A DNA stretch of 64,000 bases from Euptelea pleiosperma (GCA_035048495.1 CM068543.1:24417751-24481750); one strand, 5' to 3'; positions 31,210 through 42,364 are shown, numbered from the stretch's first letter. The notes: a model not told the origin generated them from the letters alone. Program-made: numbers and translations.

Positions 31210-33944
31210 CTATTTGCATGTAGCAACTAGAACTCTTCTTGGAGGAAGGGAAGGTCTCCTTCCATGGAGCAAAGCCAAGTTATCTAAGAACAGGACATCA
31301 CCCTTCTCCCACTTAAACTGGATACTCTCTTCTTCAATGATCTCTCCACACCTCTGCACTACATTTTCAGGTATTTCGGTATCGTCGGCCATCGTCGCCG
31401 AGCTGTACTCCTTCCCATGCATTCCAACTATGGTGTTGAACCACATCCTCCTCCCTTTCCTTCCATCGAAGACCTTGGTTGCAGATCGTGGGACCAGGAT
31501 CGTCTTCACTCCGCCGTTTGATAGCCACTCCATGTCCATCCCTAGAGCCTTAGCCCTGCAACAAATCTTTTTATGAGATAGGAACTACTAAATTCCTTTT
31601 TTATGGCAATTTTTTTACCATTAGGGCGTGTTTGATTGCACAGAAAATTTTCCCGAGAAAATACATTTGGGATGCCTTAAATGGCTGATTGATTGTAACT
31701 GAGAACACATATTTCAATCATGTGAAAAAATAAAGACGTATTTTCTGGTGGAAATGAATTCTCACCTATCTCGATGGGAAATGAATTCCGGGCTTGGTAG
31801 GGAAAATTATACAGATTTAAAATGACTATCTAATAATGGATAGTTGTGCTTTCCCAAGGAAAATGCAATTTTTCCCACTTGGCAATCAATCACGCCCTTA
31901 GTAATTATGTGAAACTTTACATTAAGGACGTGTTTGATTGCCAATTTTCCCGTGGAAAAATCCAATTTTCTCGGGAAAACATAATTTTCCCTTCTTTGAT
32001 AGCCTTTTAAAATTTAGAATTTTTTTCCAGGAAAATGAGATTTTCCAATCCAAACCTGGAATTGATTTCCGTTCAACATAGCTGAGAATTCATTTCTATG
32101 AAAATTCACTCTTATTTTCTCACATAATTGAAAATTGCATATTTTCTCGGTGCAATCAAACAGCCTTATTAAGTATACATACTTTCCCAAGAAAATTTTC
32201 AATGAGAAAAGATAAGAAAATTTCTTCATGAAAATTTTCTGTGCAATCAAACACGCCCTTAGTATCCAGCACAAATAATTTGGCCAATGTGGCACATACA
32301 AATGAGCGCCATGTGCTCCGACAAGGTTTCTCGACCATCCTTACAGCCTAGTTAATATTGCAATTTCATTTACTCTTAGGCCCCGTATGGTTGCCCTTAG
32401 AGAAGTTTTCTAGAATTGATTCTTACCCATAAATGTCCGTAAAAGTTTTCTAGATCAACGCATTTTTGACTTACGAGCCCTATTTTCGAAAAATTTTACG
32501 TGGTCACCATACGGGCCTTAATGTCTTAATTCAATTTTCTTTGTTCGATCATATTCTCAAATCCTAAATTACAAAAGCCACACATAAATTTAAATGAAAA
32601 TTTGGCAATATTTACCTTCGCTCGGCCTCTGCACGCTCCGATGTTCCGAATGCATCCTCCCAACCTCTACCTCTCATCGAAGACGTATCGTTCTTGCTAA
32701 GAGCAGTGAATGTGTATTTCAATCCCTTCTCTTCCATCTCCTCCACGGCTTTCGGGAATTCCTCCAGCATACGTTCTGCGACTCGGAAGCTCGGCACAAA
32801 TGGCGTTTCCCCGCCTTCCGGCGGTGGCACCTCACAGAACAGAATTACTTTCTTCGGGTGTTCCTTTATCTGGTTAGACACAGTAAAATGTGCTCAAGCA
32901 AATACCAGTTCTATCATCAAAGATCAAGTTATCAATCGGTGATCTTATGAGTCTTAACAATCTGAACCCTTGATTTGGGAGACCAAAATAGTAAGTCAAC
33001 TAATGGTCAACAAAAATGTCTACTGATTGTATAGTGACGACAGACTCTACACCAGTTTTTTGGTATGAATTATGGTCATTTTAGCAATGCCTCCTTGGAA
33101 TTAGTAAGACTCCCTTGTACTTCTTTAAATTAATTAGGATTGCCCCCCTTGACCGTCAGATGGTGAAGATCAACGGATCAAATTCTGTTGGACAAGATCA
33201 CCTAGGTGCATGGGCTCTACTTGGCAAATACGTAGAGTGATCAGGACCCTCAATTAAGTGGGATTGTGTCCATATATAGTTCAGTGAATCCCAACAAGGT
33301 GCATGATCTCCTAGATATCAAAACTCAACCTGATCAGATGATCATAGAATTACATTTCCTATAGACAGTCAAGAGAAATAGTGAAATCATTCATAATAAA
33401 GTCAGTACATCCGACGGTTATAATCATTGGATCAAGGTAGTTGGGATCTAAAAGATGCCTTATGTAGGACCTGTATTAGCGAATGAATATCGCACCGGAA
33501 ATAGTGCAAATATCGCCAATTTTATAGGGGTACGGTGTACTAAAAAAATTCCCTAGAATTAAACTGCTAGTCACTTACCAGAACCATCTCGTGGTGGTAG
33601 TATATGAACTCGGAGAGTGGGCCCTCATTAGCCGTCCAGATCCTCTTGTGGACGTGGGTCCGAGGTGCCGGCCCCACATATCGAATATCGTCCCAACCGA
33701 ACGTTTCGACAATCTCATTGAAGTCCTCGGCATTCCTCACGTCGAAACCTCGAAGGAGGACGGCGCAATTCTTGATGATCATCTTCTCGAACCAATCCTT
33801 GTTCTTCTTGAGGGCCGAGAGGAGAGAGTCTATGTCTCGATTGTCGAGTTCCGGAGGTTGCAACAATAAAGGGATGGATTCGCCATCGACCATCTTCTGG
33901 CCATCACATTTGCCGACCTTGAATTCTTTGCAAGCGAATTCCAT
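31210..33944 (-). CDS. Clavaminate-synthase-like (TauD/TfdA) dioxygenase, copy B
   Basis: This is a paralogue of the gene at 21062-23794 created by the tandem duplication. Exons are 33579-33944, 32616-32869 and 31210-31555 (minus), giving 321 residues, with identical exon phases and GT-AG sites. All ligands are kept (H117, E119, H304, R313/R314). By eye, B differs from A at only four residues: E6K, A81T, D200E and G228V. None is at a predicted metal ligand. Position 228 lies just before the PRSATKVFDG segment. The promoter TATA is conserved. Intron 2 has the same three MITEs (31624-31897, 31925-32258, 32379-32517). It is apparently intact, and the substrate is unknown. Confidence 0.92.
31624..32517. 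mobile_element. Three PIF-like MITEs in dioxygenase B intron 2
   Basis: The elements at 31624-31897, 31925-32258 and 32379-32517 each carry TTA flanks. They are duplicates of the three in unit A, so all were present before the duplication. Confidence 0.7.
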
Positions 33945-34031
33945 CCTTCTTGAGCTAAAGAAGAATCACTCTTTTTTCCTTAGTGCTCTTTCCTTGGTTG
34001 TTTGGTGGTTTATTTTATCTCCTATTGGGGC

Positions 34032-34039
34032 TATATATA
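34032..34039 (-). promoter_or_regulatory. TATA box of dioxygenase B
   Basis: TATATATA about 90 nt upstream of the ATG at 33944, the same context as in unit A. Nearby upstream sequence is also conserved, apart from a few substitutions. Confidence 0.6.
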
Positions 34040-34250
34040 GTCGGGCCCGATTAATTTGTTCGGAGTTTACTAGAAAATAACAAGAGGGTTAATGAGCTGG
34101 CCTTGTGACTGTCGAGCTAGAGATTCTTGTTTGTCTTTTTTCGATTCATAAAAGAATCAAAATTAAGTGGTCAGCCTGCTGTATATTGTTTATGGTGTTT
34201 GAACTATGAACAATGTTTATGTCAGCAAACGAAAGATATGACCTAGGTTA

Positions 34251-34411
34251 CATGGTTCAAAATCTCGAGATTGGCATCGGGATGGGAGGGATCGCCCAAA
34301 TATCATTCAGATCCGCGAGATGACCCCCAGTATCGTTCAGATCGGTGGCTTTTTGATCCCGATCTGGATCGCCTGATCTAGAATGGGATCGGCCGAGACT
34401 TAGAACCATGC
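34251..34411. repeat. GATCGG-rich foldback MITE (unit B)
   Basis: Counterpart of 24101-24246, with ends CATGGTTCAAAATCTCGAG and CCGAGACTTAGAACCATG. Confidence 0.55.
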
Positions 34412-34646
34412 ATGAATGGAAGTTGGAAGTTTAGAACAAGAGGTTGAAATGATGTGGGTCTGACCCGACTCAATTCGACATATCTGTTTTAGCTGAACCA
34501 GGGTAACAGTGGCTTGATTTTCAGCACTCTAGCACCATCAGGCTCCACAAAACATAATATGATTCGTATGGCTAGCTGTGGGTTCCAAATCGTTCTTGGC
34601 CTCTTGGTTCAGCTCCTGAGACACTCCCTTAGTACATTATTTAGAC

Positions 34647-35014
34647 CAAGGTTTAAAGGAGGCCGTTTTAATGGTTAAACGGACTGGGGGCGTTACCGTT
34701 TAAACGGCCGTTAAAACGGCTTACAACGGTCAGGTGCAAAAATGGAAAAAATAGAATTAAACGGATTTTAACGGTTTTAACGGAAAAAGTGGCGCTGAAA
34801 TCAAATTTTGGAATTTGAAAAAAAAAAAAAAAATCGAATTTAACGGAATTAAACGGTTTTAACGGCCTTTTTTTCACAAAATTTTTCGAAATTAAACGGC
34901 TGTTTAAACGATTTTAAAGGCCGTTTTTTTTAAAACCGATAAAACGGGTTTAAACGGTTTAAACGGAAACGGGCTTGGGGCGTTACCGTTTAAACGGCCG
35001 TTTTTAAAACCATG
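34647..35014. mobile_element. hAT-type MITE, AAACGG family, inserted after duplication
   Basis: The termini are CAAGGTTTAAAGGAGGCCGT and CGTTTTTAAAACCATG, with perfect 8-bp duplicates ATTTAGAC (34639-34646, 35015-35022). It is 368 bp, non-coding, and palindromic in AAACGG/CCGTTT words. The matching site in unit A (about 24682-24702, ACATTATTTATAAGACGGCC) is empty, which confirms the borders. Confidence 0.88.
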
Positions 35015-35396
35015 ATTTAGACAACGGCCCACAATGACTCGTGCAAGAGTGACATGACATCCCATGTGCCCATTTAATTTGGTAGGTCAGCAATTTAGCA
35101 ATCATTTTCCACTAGAGTGACGATTCAAGGGTTCATCTGCACGGCACGTGTTATCAAGACCTACTAGACCATTAAAATATTTTCCTCGAGATTTGCACAT
35201 ACCAATCGGATGGTCCAAGGATCGACTACACGATTCGTTCCCAGAGGTCATACACTCTGAATCATTTTCCATGGACAAAACATTCAATAATTTTTGAGCT
35301 ACAATGCTTAAATGGTCTTGTGGGCTCCACCGCTGTATATCCCATCCAAACCTTGTTAACCCACGCAACTCCTTACGGGCTGTTCTTTGATTCAGC

Positions 35397-35765
35397 CTTC
35401 GGTATCAAAATTTTGATGCCGAAGTCCCTCAATTAGACTCTTTCGGGCCCACCGACTCCATGACCCACATCTTGGTGGACCCACACACCAAAAATCATCG
35501 TGATTGGTGATTTTTTTTTTTTCAGCTGTAGGATTTGAGCACTTTTCATAATGGGCTTTATGAACATAATTATGAAGTGGTTCCAAGCCCATAATGAAGA
35601 AGTGCTCAAATTCAATGGCTAGAAATCGCTAATCACGCTGATTTTTGGTGTGTGGGTCCACCGAGATGTGGGCCAAATATTCATGGAGTCAGTGGGCCCG
35701 AAAGAGTCTACTACGTGGCAAATTGAGGGACTTCGGCATCAAAATTTTGATACCGATGTCGGTAG
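35397..35765. repeat. Foldback MITE, CCAAAAATCA family (unit B only)
   Basis: The arms begin TTCGGTATCAAAATTTTGAT and end ATCAAAATTTTGATACCGA. Inside are CACACACCAAAAATCATCG and its inverse CTGATTTTTGGTGTGTGGG. It lies in a stretch of about 700 bp (35235-35935) that unit A lacks. Confidence 0.7.
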
Positions 35766-36322
35766 CATAGATTTTTCCACTCCTTACATCGTGTAGCTCC
35801 AAACGAGGTAAGTAACACGATGTATGGTGTTGGAGTCTACGAGACTGTATAATATGGACCCTCGCGATATACCAAATCAGGCCTAGTTTCGAACATTCCA
35901 GACTGCTTCCGACCTTGCCATTTGCCAGGTCCAACGCGCACGCTTAACGCTTGACGCTTTGAAGCCGAAAACGATAAACAAACAACGAAAAATAAAAATA
36001 TTCCCACAGCCACTGATTCAAGCATAATATCTTAATCAACCTTGTTCCCCACCGCACACGTGTAGAGATCTGATGGCTCTGTATGTCTGATCAGTTGACT
36101 TTAGGATGAGTAAATCTGATATCTGAAGTGCTTGTCTTACGGACAAAAGGGCCATCTGTTACTGCCTTATAATGACACGTGGTGGATATAATTCACAATT
36201 TAAATGGGGTCCCACCAAAGGCTTTTTATACATCAAAAACCAACTTCAGGATATGATTTATCATATTGACCAGGTAAAAAAAGGAGTGGAAGGTCCACAT
36301 AATAGACGGTAGTTAAAATATG

Positions 36323-36880
36323 TTTGTTTTGACTATCAGTTTTTAGCCTACAGGGTCAGCTGGAAAGAACGGTGGGGCCTGAGTCCTGACTCTTGACATC
36401 ATATCTGTGTGCCACTTGTCATGATATTGTTTTAATAAAAGTCATTCCCATCCATAAATACTCCAAGCTTTTCTCATCACACTTGCACCCATTGAGTGAA
36501 CGGTCGAGATCAGTCAATACGGAGCGTAAAGACTTGCAATAAAAAATAAAAAGTTTGCTGTTCTAAGAAAACTTCAAATTTCCCACCTCCTATAATACCA
36601 CGGTGGCACACTCTGTCGGCCCCACTGACCCATGAATGTTGATCCACCCCTTGGTGGGCCACACACCAAAAATAGCCTGATTGATGATTTCTAACCAGTA
36701 ATTTGAGTACCAAAAAAAACCTTGAATCCAACGGCTAGAGATCATCCCACAAAAATGGTTGAATCAATGACTATAAATAGCCAAGCAGCCTATATTTTGT
36801 GTGTGGGACTACCAAAGGTGGGCCATCAGTAGGCCCAAAAAGTTCCTAAGGGGGAAAAACAAACTTTCTCACTCTGAAAG
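36323..36880. other. Intergenic upstream of USP gene, with a decayed foldback
   Basis: This sequence is single-copy after the end of unit B. A degenerate foldback of the CCAAAAATCA family spans about 36600-36840 (left arm CACACACCAAAAATAGCCTG; weak right arm). No gene is seen. Confidence 0.5.
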
Positions 36881-36886
36881 GGAAAT

Positions 36887-36896
36887 TATATATATG
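36887..36896 (+). promoter_or_regulatory. TATA box of USP-like gene
   Basis: TATATATATG about 150 nt upstream of the first candidate ATGs. It is followed by a GA-rich leader (GAGAGAGAGAGGAGAG at about 37001). Confidence 0.5.
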
Positions 36897-37016
36897 TAAA
36901 GGAGCATACAGCTTTCTTTAAGTCATCTTCCCAAGATAGGTAGAATCTTCGCAACCTCAAAGGCTCAAAGCCTCAAACCACAAAAGAAAAAAAAATCACT
37001 GAGAGAGAGAGGAGAG

Positions 37017-37069
37017 ATGGAGAGGGAAAATAAATGGGTTTATGTCAAACCCTAAGTCCAGTAGGGTGA
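37017..37069 (+). other. Two short uORFs overlapping the USP start region
   Basis: ATG 37017 opens 12 codons (MERENKWVYVKP) ending TAA at 37053-37055. ATG 37034 opens 11 codons ending TGA at 37067-37069. Both are out of frame with the first in-frame USP Met at 37042 and overlap it. In-frame ATGs at 37072 and 37078 follow just after the second stop. Confidence 0.5.
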
Positions 37070-38059
37070 CAATGGAGATGGGGAAAATAGTGGTTGTGGT
37101 GGAAGATGTGGAGGCAGCTAGAACTGCTCTTCAATGGGCTCTTCACAACCTACTTCGCCATGGTGACTTGATCATTCTTCTTCATGTCTTCCCATCAACG
37201 AGATCAAGAAACAAGAAGAAGCTAAGGATCCTCAGATTGAAGGGCTTCCAATTGGCCCTCTCCTTCAAAGATATCTGTGATAGAATTCTTGATGTGGGGT
37301 GCTCTTTGATCAAGATCACTACTTCTACTCATGTTGACTTCTATTGGCATCATCGAATCTCATTCAATGATCTTTTGTTATATAGGCCAAGGTGGAGATC
37401 GTGGTTACGGAAGGCGATCAAGAAGGTAGAACGATAACGTCGATCGTGAGAGAGATCGGAGCGTCGGCGCTCGTCGTAGGACTCCATGATCAGAGCTTCC
37501 TCTACAAGTAAGTCAACTCTTACATATGATGTTCATCGATCTTTGTAGTTTGTTTAAGAGATAAATCATGTCTTGAACATAATTGGAGGGGAGGGGAGGG
37601 TTATTCAAGTAAATTCACATTTTATGTATGTATGTATGCATGTATGTATGTTGTTTGAAGTTTGAACTAGTACAAAATTTCTAAACTCAAACCAGTGTTT
37701 TTATTTTTGTCAAGGATGGCCATGACCCAGATCAGTATTACAAACAATCTGAATTGCAGAGTTCTTGCCATTAAACAACCAGAAACGACGACACAAGACA
37801 ATTCGCCGAATTTCGATTTCTCGCAAATCGAGATCGCTAGATTATGGTGAGGTTTTAAGTATATACCCATTAATTACAATCTATTAACACTGTATAATGA
37901 TGCTCAGACATGTATGTTTGTACCCATAATCATCCAATTTAATTTTGTGGGGTTTGCAGTGTTCCTCCTGTCCCTCAACAAAAAATCCCATACCAAATCC
38001 TACCAAGCCCTTTTGGCATCATGTGGAGATCAAGAAGGAGAGAGCAAGGGGGCTCTTGA
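37042..38059 (+). CDS. Universal stress protein A-like (adenine nucleotide alpha-hydrolase fold) protein
   Basis: This is a small soluble protein of the plant USP family, expected to take the Rossmann-like nucleotide-binding fold; its precise role is unknown. Four exons: 37042-37293, 37386-37507, 37715-37846 and 37960-38059. Phases fit and all are GT-AG, though the first donor GTGGGG is weak. The product is 201 residues. Family features are KIVVVVEDVEAARTALQWAL, HNLLRHGDLIILLHVFPSTR, LKGFQLALSFKDICD, then VEIVVTEGDQEG, REIGASALVVGLHDQSFLYK, NCRVLAIKQP, and a C-terminal tail ending FGIMWRSRRREQGGS. The usual G-x2-G-x9-GS ATP loop is not clear (GLHDQSF in its place), as in this subgroup. The start at 37042 has a poor context; 37072 or 37078 (A or G at -3, G at +4) would give 191 or 189 residues and may be the real start. 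A TATA box and uORFs lie upstream. Confidence 0.87.
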
Positions 38060-38576
38060 ATAAGGCTAAAGGAGAAGATCTCCTTCGCTCGATTTCATCT
38101 CAACGGCGCAAATTAAGCCAGTTTTTAACCACAAGTTTTTGGGCCTGGGACTGGGACTGGGCTTGGGCTTGGGGTTCTAACTTTCCATGCACATAAGAAA
38201 AAGGTCATTGTGCTTACGAAATTTGTGATTTGTTTAGATCCGGCCATGTCATTTCGTTTGTTCACACGTGAAGAGTGAGATAGCTTTATCTTCTTTGTTC
38301 ATGGTGGGGTCCTCTTTTTCTTCTTTCCTTGCTCTCTTGCTCTCTTTGTTTTCTTACCTTAGTAGGTAAAGTTGGTTGATTGAGACAAGAACTAAATACA
38401 AAGACAACATCTTAGTCTACATGCAACCACTTTGTTAGAGGTGGGTTTGACGTAAGGCTCTGTTTGTTTCAAATTTCTAGTGTAATACGGCTGTTATTGC
38501 TTACAAATTAGAAAACAAGAAGCAAAACGACGACGACGACGATGGCCACTATAACCATTAATGACGACGTTATAAC
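38060..38576 (+). other. USP-like gene 3' region and spacer
   Basis: This is the 3' flank after the TGA. It includes a short (ACG)n tract (38525-38541). No gene or named repeat is seen. Confidence 0.4.
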
Positions 38577-39736
38577 CAAGGTTTAAAAGGGGCAGTTATA
38601 ACGGTATAACGGACGGGTGCATTACAGTTTTTCCGTTATAACGAATTGTAACACACGGGGCTAAAACGGAAGAAAGGGGAAAATAACGGAAATAAGGGAA
38701 AATGAGAGGTGGGCCCATACGTAAAACACTTTCACTGGCCCATCCAAATACTCGAATAGTGGAGTTGAGGCAACTTTTAATTAGAGATCCAACTTTAGAT
38801 TTGCTAGGTCCGAAAATTCACAAAACTTAGACCGAGTCCAAGGGCCGCCGATCCATACTTGAGAGGTGGGCCCAACATAAATTTGCATTGCATGGGGTGG
38901 ACCAGCCCTTTGAACTATATAGCAAAGAGCCCATCGGGCCTTATGAGCAAGACTTAGGGCCGGCTGATTTGTGTTAAGAGTATTAAAATTGGGCCCAAGA
39001 CCAGCCCACATTCTAGTAAGTACCCATCGGCTAGCCCATGTATCCCACAAATTCCATATTATGAGCTAGATTCTTTCAGAATTTTTGAAAGTAGCTCGGT
39101 TGGGCCCATGATACTTGAGCTGTTTTTCTTCACTTGTGCTGTAAAGTAGCATACATGCATGCCAATAAAGGGGATTTTTGAAGTGGCGATCATGCACCCA
39201 ATGATCGCACGCCACATATACCTGGGTTTTAGGATTTTGTTTTAAACAAAAACTTTTTAAAAATCAACATGGGTATGTGTGATGCGTGATCATCGGCGCA
39301 TGATGGTCTCTTCAAAACTTTCTCATATGTATCATCCAAGAGTTAGGCCAAGCTTGGATGATGGCACAAACAGGTCATCAGTCGAACAATCATAGTCATC
39401 CGATCAGAATTTAACAGATTTTAACGATTTTAATGGGTTTTAATGGAAAAAAATGGCGCTGAAATTCAAATTTTGAAAAACAAAAAAAATTAAAAACAAC
39501 GGAAAAATAATGGATTTTAACGAAATTTAACGGAAATAACGGAGGTTTTTTCCACAAAATCTTCCAGTTTTTAACAGGTGTTAAAACAATTTTAACGGCC
39601 GTTAAAATGGAAAAAAAAATGACTGTTAACTTTTTAGCATCAAAACGGGTTATAACAGTCTTTAACGTAACAGGCTTGGGGCATTACCGTTTAAACGGCT
39701 GTTAAAACCGTTTAAACAGTGTTATTTTAAACCATG
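38577..39736. mobile_element. Degenerate hAT-type MITE (AAACGG family), probably interrupted
   Basis: The ends CAAGGTTTAAAAGGGGCAG and AGTGTTATTTTAAACCATG match the CAAGG...CATG family. Flanking 8-mers GTTATAAC / GTTTGGAC match at only 5 of 8. AAACGG/TTATAACGG words occupy 38590-38700 and 39410-39730. The middle (about 38710-39400) is unrelated sequence and looks like an insertion. Confidence 0.5.
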
Positions 39737-40647
39737 GTTTGGACTATATTTTTCTACTTTTTAAATTCTCAATTCAGCCCACCAAATAAGTTAGTAAATA
39801 TAGTTGATCTTATTTTTTAATTTTCTATTTGTGAATGAAATGAACGAATACAATTTTTTTCCTTTCTTTTTTAAATCGGCAAAAATGAGATGTTTTTTGG
39901 GTTAGTACTCCAATAGAAGAGACCGACTCATTCAGGATTATATATAATTTTCTTTTTTTAATATTTTATTGTTTCAAACATCTATCTCATAAATTTTTAT
40001 TGGGATTAGAATATTAAATTTATTTTTAATAAATTTAGTTATCGGGATGATGAATTTTAACTAAATTATTAATTTTTTACAATTATTATTTTTTTGAGAC
40101 AAGGTTCAATTAGAGGTTATTTATTTATTCATGGTTTACAACATTCTTTAATCGTCAATAAATTTGTTAAAAAATTTATTTTATTTTTTCTTTAATTATT
40201 ATTAATAATTTATTTTTTCTTCGCACGGTGCGGTGACAGATAAAGTAACGTGATGCCTCCGATGAGAGAACATATGGTGTAGAACAAACAACTAGAATCA
40301 TCACTATTTCCAGAGCATCACTGGAGGAAGTAAGAGTCGATTCCATGCAAGATAAATCAAGAAAAGGGAATACACTTTTCGTCAAAAATGACATGGCTAG
40401 ATATATAGACACGACCAGTCATTAGATCGAGGCACCGATTACCTTTGTGAGAGTTACTATAGCCAAGGAAGAAACAACGAAAAGATTTCAGCACTTAATA
40501 CTGAAATCAGTGAAATTAAGACTTGAGCAAAAAATTAGCTGGGGTGACTTAATGCGGTAAGTGGTTTCGGTGAAAAACATCTCCAAAAGAGATTCCAATA
40601 TTCTCTTAAATACCCATAATGTCATTTTCTAAAGCTTTCTCTTTTGA
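39737..40647. other. AT-rich intergenic stretch
   Basis: No gene, RNA or recognisable repeat is seen. Short open frames here have no family resemblance. Confidence 0.4.
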
Positions 40648-41190
40648 AAGGGAGCTCATATTTGCACACCCCATTTCCTATCCCGATGGACTCCTAGTCG
40701 GGGCACACTCCAAAAGAGAGATCTCTCTAAAACTTAGCTGACCGGTGAGCGCTCACAAAATGAGCCACGTGGCATATTTTTAGAGGACACTGACTGTGTG
40801 GAGGTTTGGTCAATCTCTAGGTGGACCTACAAACAAAAAATCAGCCTGATTAGTGATTTCAAATCTTTTGATCTTGTACCCCAAATAGTGGTTGATAACG
40901 CTCAAATTCTCACGGTTAATTCAAACCATGAAAATGGCTCCATTCAACGCTTAGAAATCACTAATCAAGTTGATTTTTTGGTTCGTAGGTCCACCTAGAG
41001 ATTGGCCAAACGTCTATATGGTCAGTGCCCTTGAAATATGTGCCACGTGGCTCATTTTGTTGGCGGTCGGTGATGGTCACCGGTCAGCCAAGTTTTAGAG
41101 AGAGAGAGAGAGAGCTCTCTTTTTGAGGTGTGCCCCGACTAGGAGTCCGTCAAGATAGGCAATGGGGTGTGCAAATATGCGCTCCCCTTT
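40648..41190. mobile_element. Large foldback element, about 540 bp
   Basis: Arms over 150 bp long pair from GGAGCTCATATTTGCACACC (40650) with GGTGTGCAAATATGCGCTCC (41166). They run through GACTCCTAGTCGGGGCACAC and its inverse, CACCGGTCAGC and GCCACGTGGC, to AAAATCAGCCTGATTAGTGA and CACTAATCAAGTTGATTTTT. A GA run (41098-41113) lies in the right arm. Non-coding. Confidence 0.75.
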
Positions 41191-41640
41191 TAAAAACTTA
41201 TAAAAGTGTCCTAATAAACATTTCAAAATACCCACAGTGCCCTTGACTTAATTTTAAGACTTCAGACCTGTACCAAAAATCCAATTCAGTCATAAGTCAT
41301 TTACCTATCAGACCTTAAGCACTTTAAGCTTTTAGATCTGATAACTTAATTTACCAAACGCCACATAATTTTCATATACGAGTATAATATCAGGCTTTTG
41401 AGCTCTAACGTGGGTTTTACGTGCGCCCATTTTTCTCAACTCATTTTTAAGGATCTAAATGCATTAAATAAGGGTATGGATTTTTTGCTAGAGTCGAACC
41501 TTGACCTTCAAATTGCCCTTCCACACCCCGCACTCATGAGACACCCTAGGATTCTTAGATACCCAACCTTACGATTCCTCCCCAAACTTGCCAACTATCA
41601 TTCTACTCCATAAATTTCTCATCAATTTCCCAAACATTCA

Positions 41641-41861
41641 GATTATATTTTATTTATTATATAATTATATTTATTATAATAATTATATTTATATAATATA
41701 TTGAATTGGGTATTATCGAATCTAACATGTCAATATCAAAATTCGTATCTGATAGTATCTAGAATATAAAAAATTATCCAATATTCAAAATTTTCGGATA
41801 ATATCTGATTATTCGAATTCAAATTCAAATTTTCGACACTCCATTGACATCCCTATTGGTC
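41641..41861. mobile_element. Half copy of the ATCCGA hAT MITE
   Basis: An AT-only centre (41641-41700) is followed by TTTTCGGATAATATCTGATT and the right end CCATTGACATCCCTA. It is similar to the right half of 11905-12376. The left half is absent. Confidence 0.55.
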
Positions 41862-41989
41862 CTTTCAATTATGGGTGACAGAGATAATTGTCTCTTTTAC
41901 TCGGTCAATTAAGTTGAAATGGAGTCAATAGAAGGCCAAAAGAACCAAAACGCAGAAGGGTTTCACTAATATTGAAAAAAAAAAAAAAA

Positions 41990-42364
41990 GGGTCGGACTC
42001 CGGGGACCGGCCTTTTTATGACCAGCTCCCATTATTGGAACACAATACGAGCGACGTGGCACACTCTTAGAGGACTCTGACTGTATAGATATTTGGCCAA
42101 TCCTTAGGTGGACCTACAAACCAAAAATCAGCTTGACTAGTGAATTCAAACCTTTGGATCTTTGTATCTCAAATACTGCTCAATTCCCACAGTTGAGATC
42201 AACCCATGAAAATAAGTCCAATCCAACGCCTAGACATCCCTAATCACGCTGATTTTTGGTTTGTAGGTCCACCTAGAATTGACTAAACATCCATATGGTC
42301 AGAGTCCGCTAAGAGTGTGCCACGTGGTTCATGTTGTAACGGGCCGGTCCCTGGATCCCGACCC
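41990..42364. mobile_element. Foldback MITE with GGGTCGG ends
   Basis: The ends GGGTCGGACTCCGGGGACCG and GGTCCCTGGATCCCGACCC are inverted repeats. They continue into GACGTGGCACACTCTTAGAG / AAGAGTGTGCCACGTGG and CCAAAAATCAGCTTG / GCTGATTTTTGGTTTG. It is inserted in or next to an A tract. Confidence 0.7.

Larger units (their letters stand above)
25289..36322. repeat. Tandem segmental duplication, unit B
   Basis: This direct copy follows unit A without a gap. It starts with the duplicated DCP5 3'-flank sequence and ends at TTTGT (36323-36327). It is about 11.03 kb, roughly 2 kb longer than A. The difference comes from B-only segments at 27478-28612, 34647-35014 plus one TSD, and about 35235-35935, partly offset by about 190 bp present only in A (around 24390-24600). 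Confidence 0.93.
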
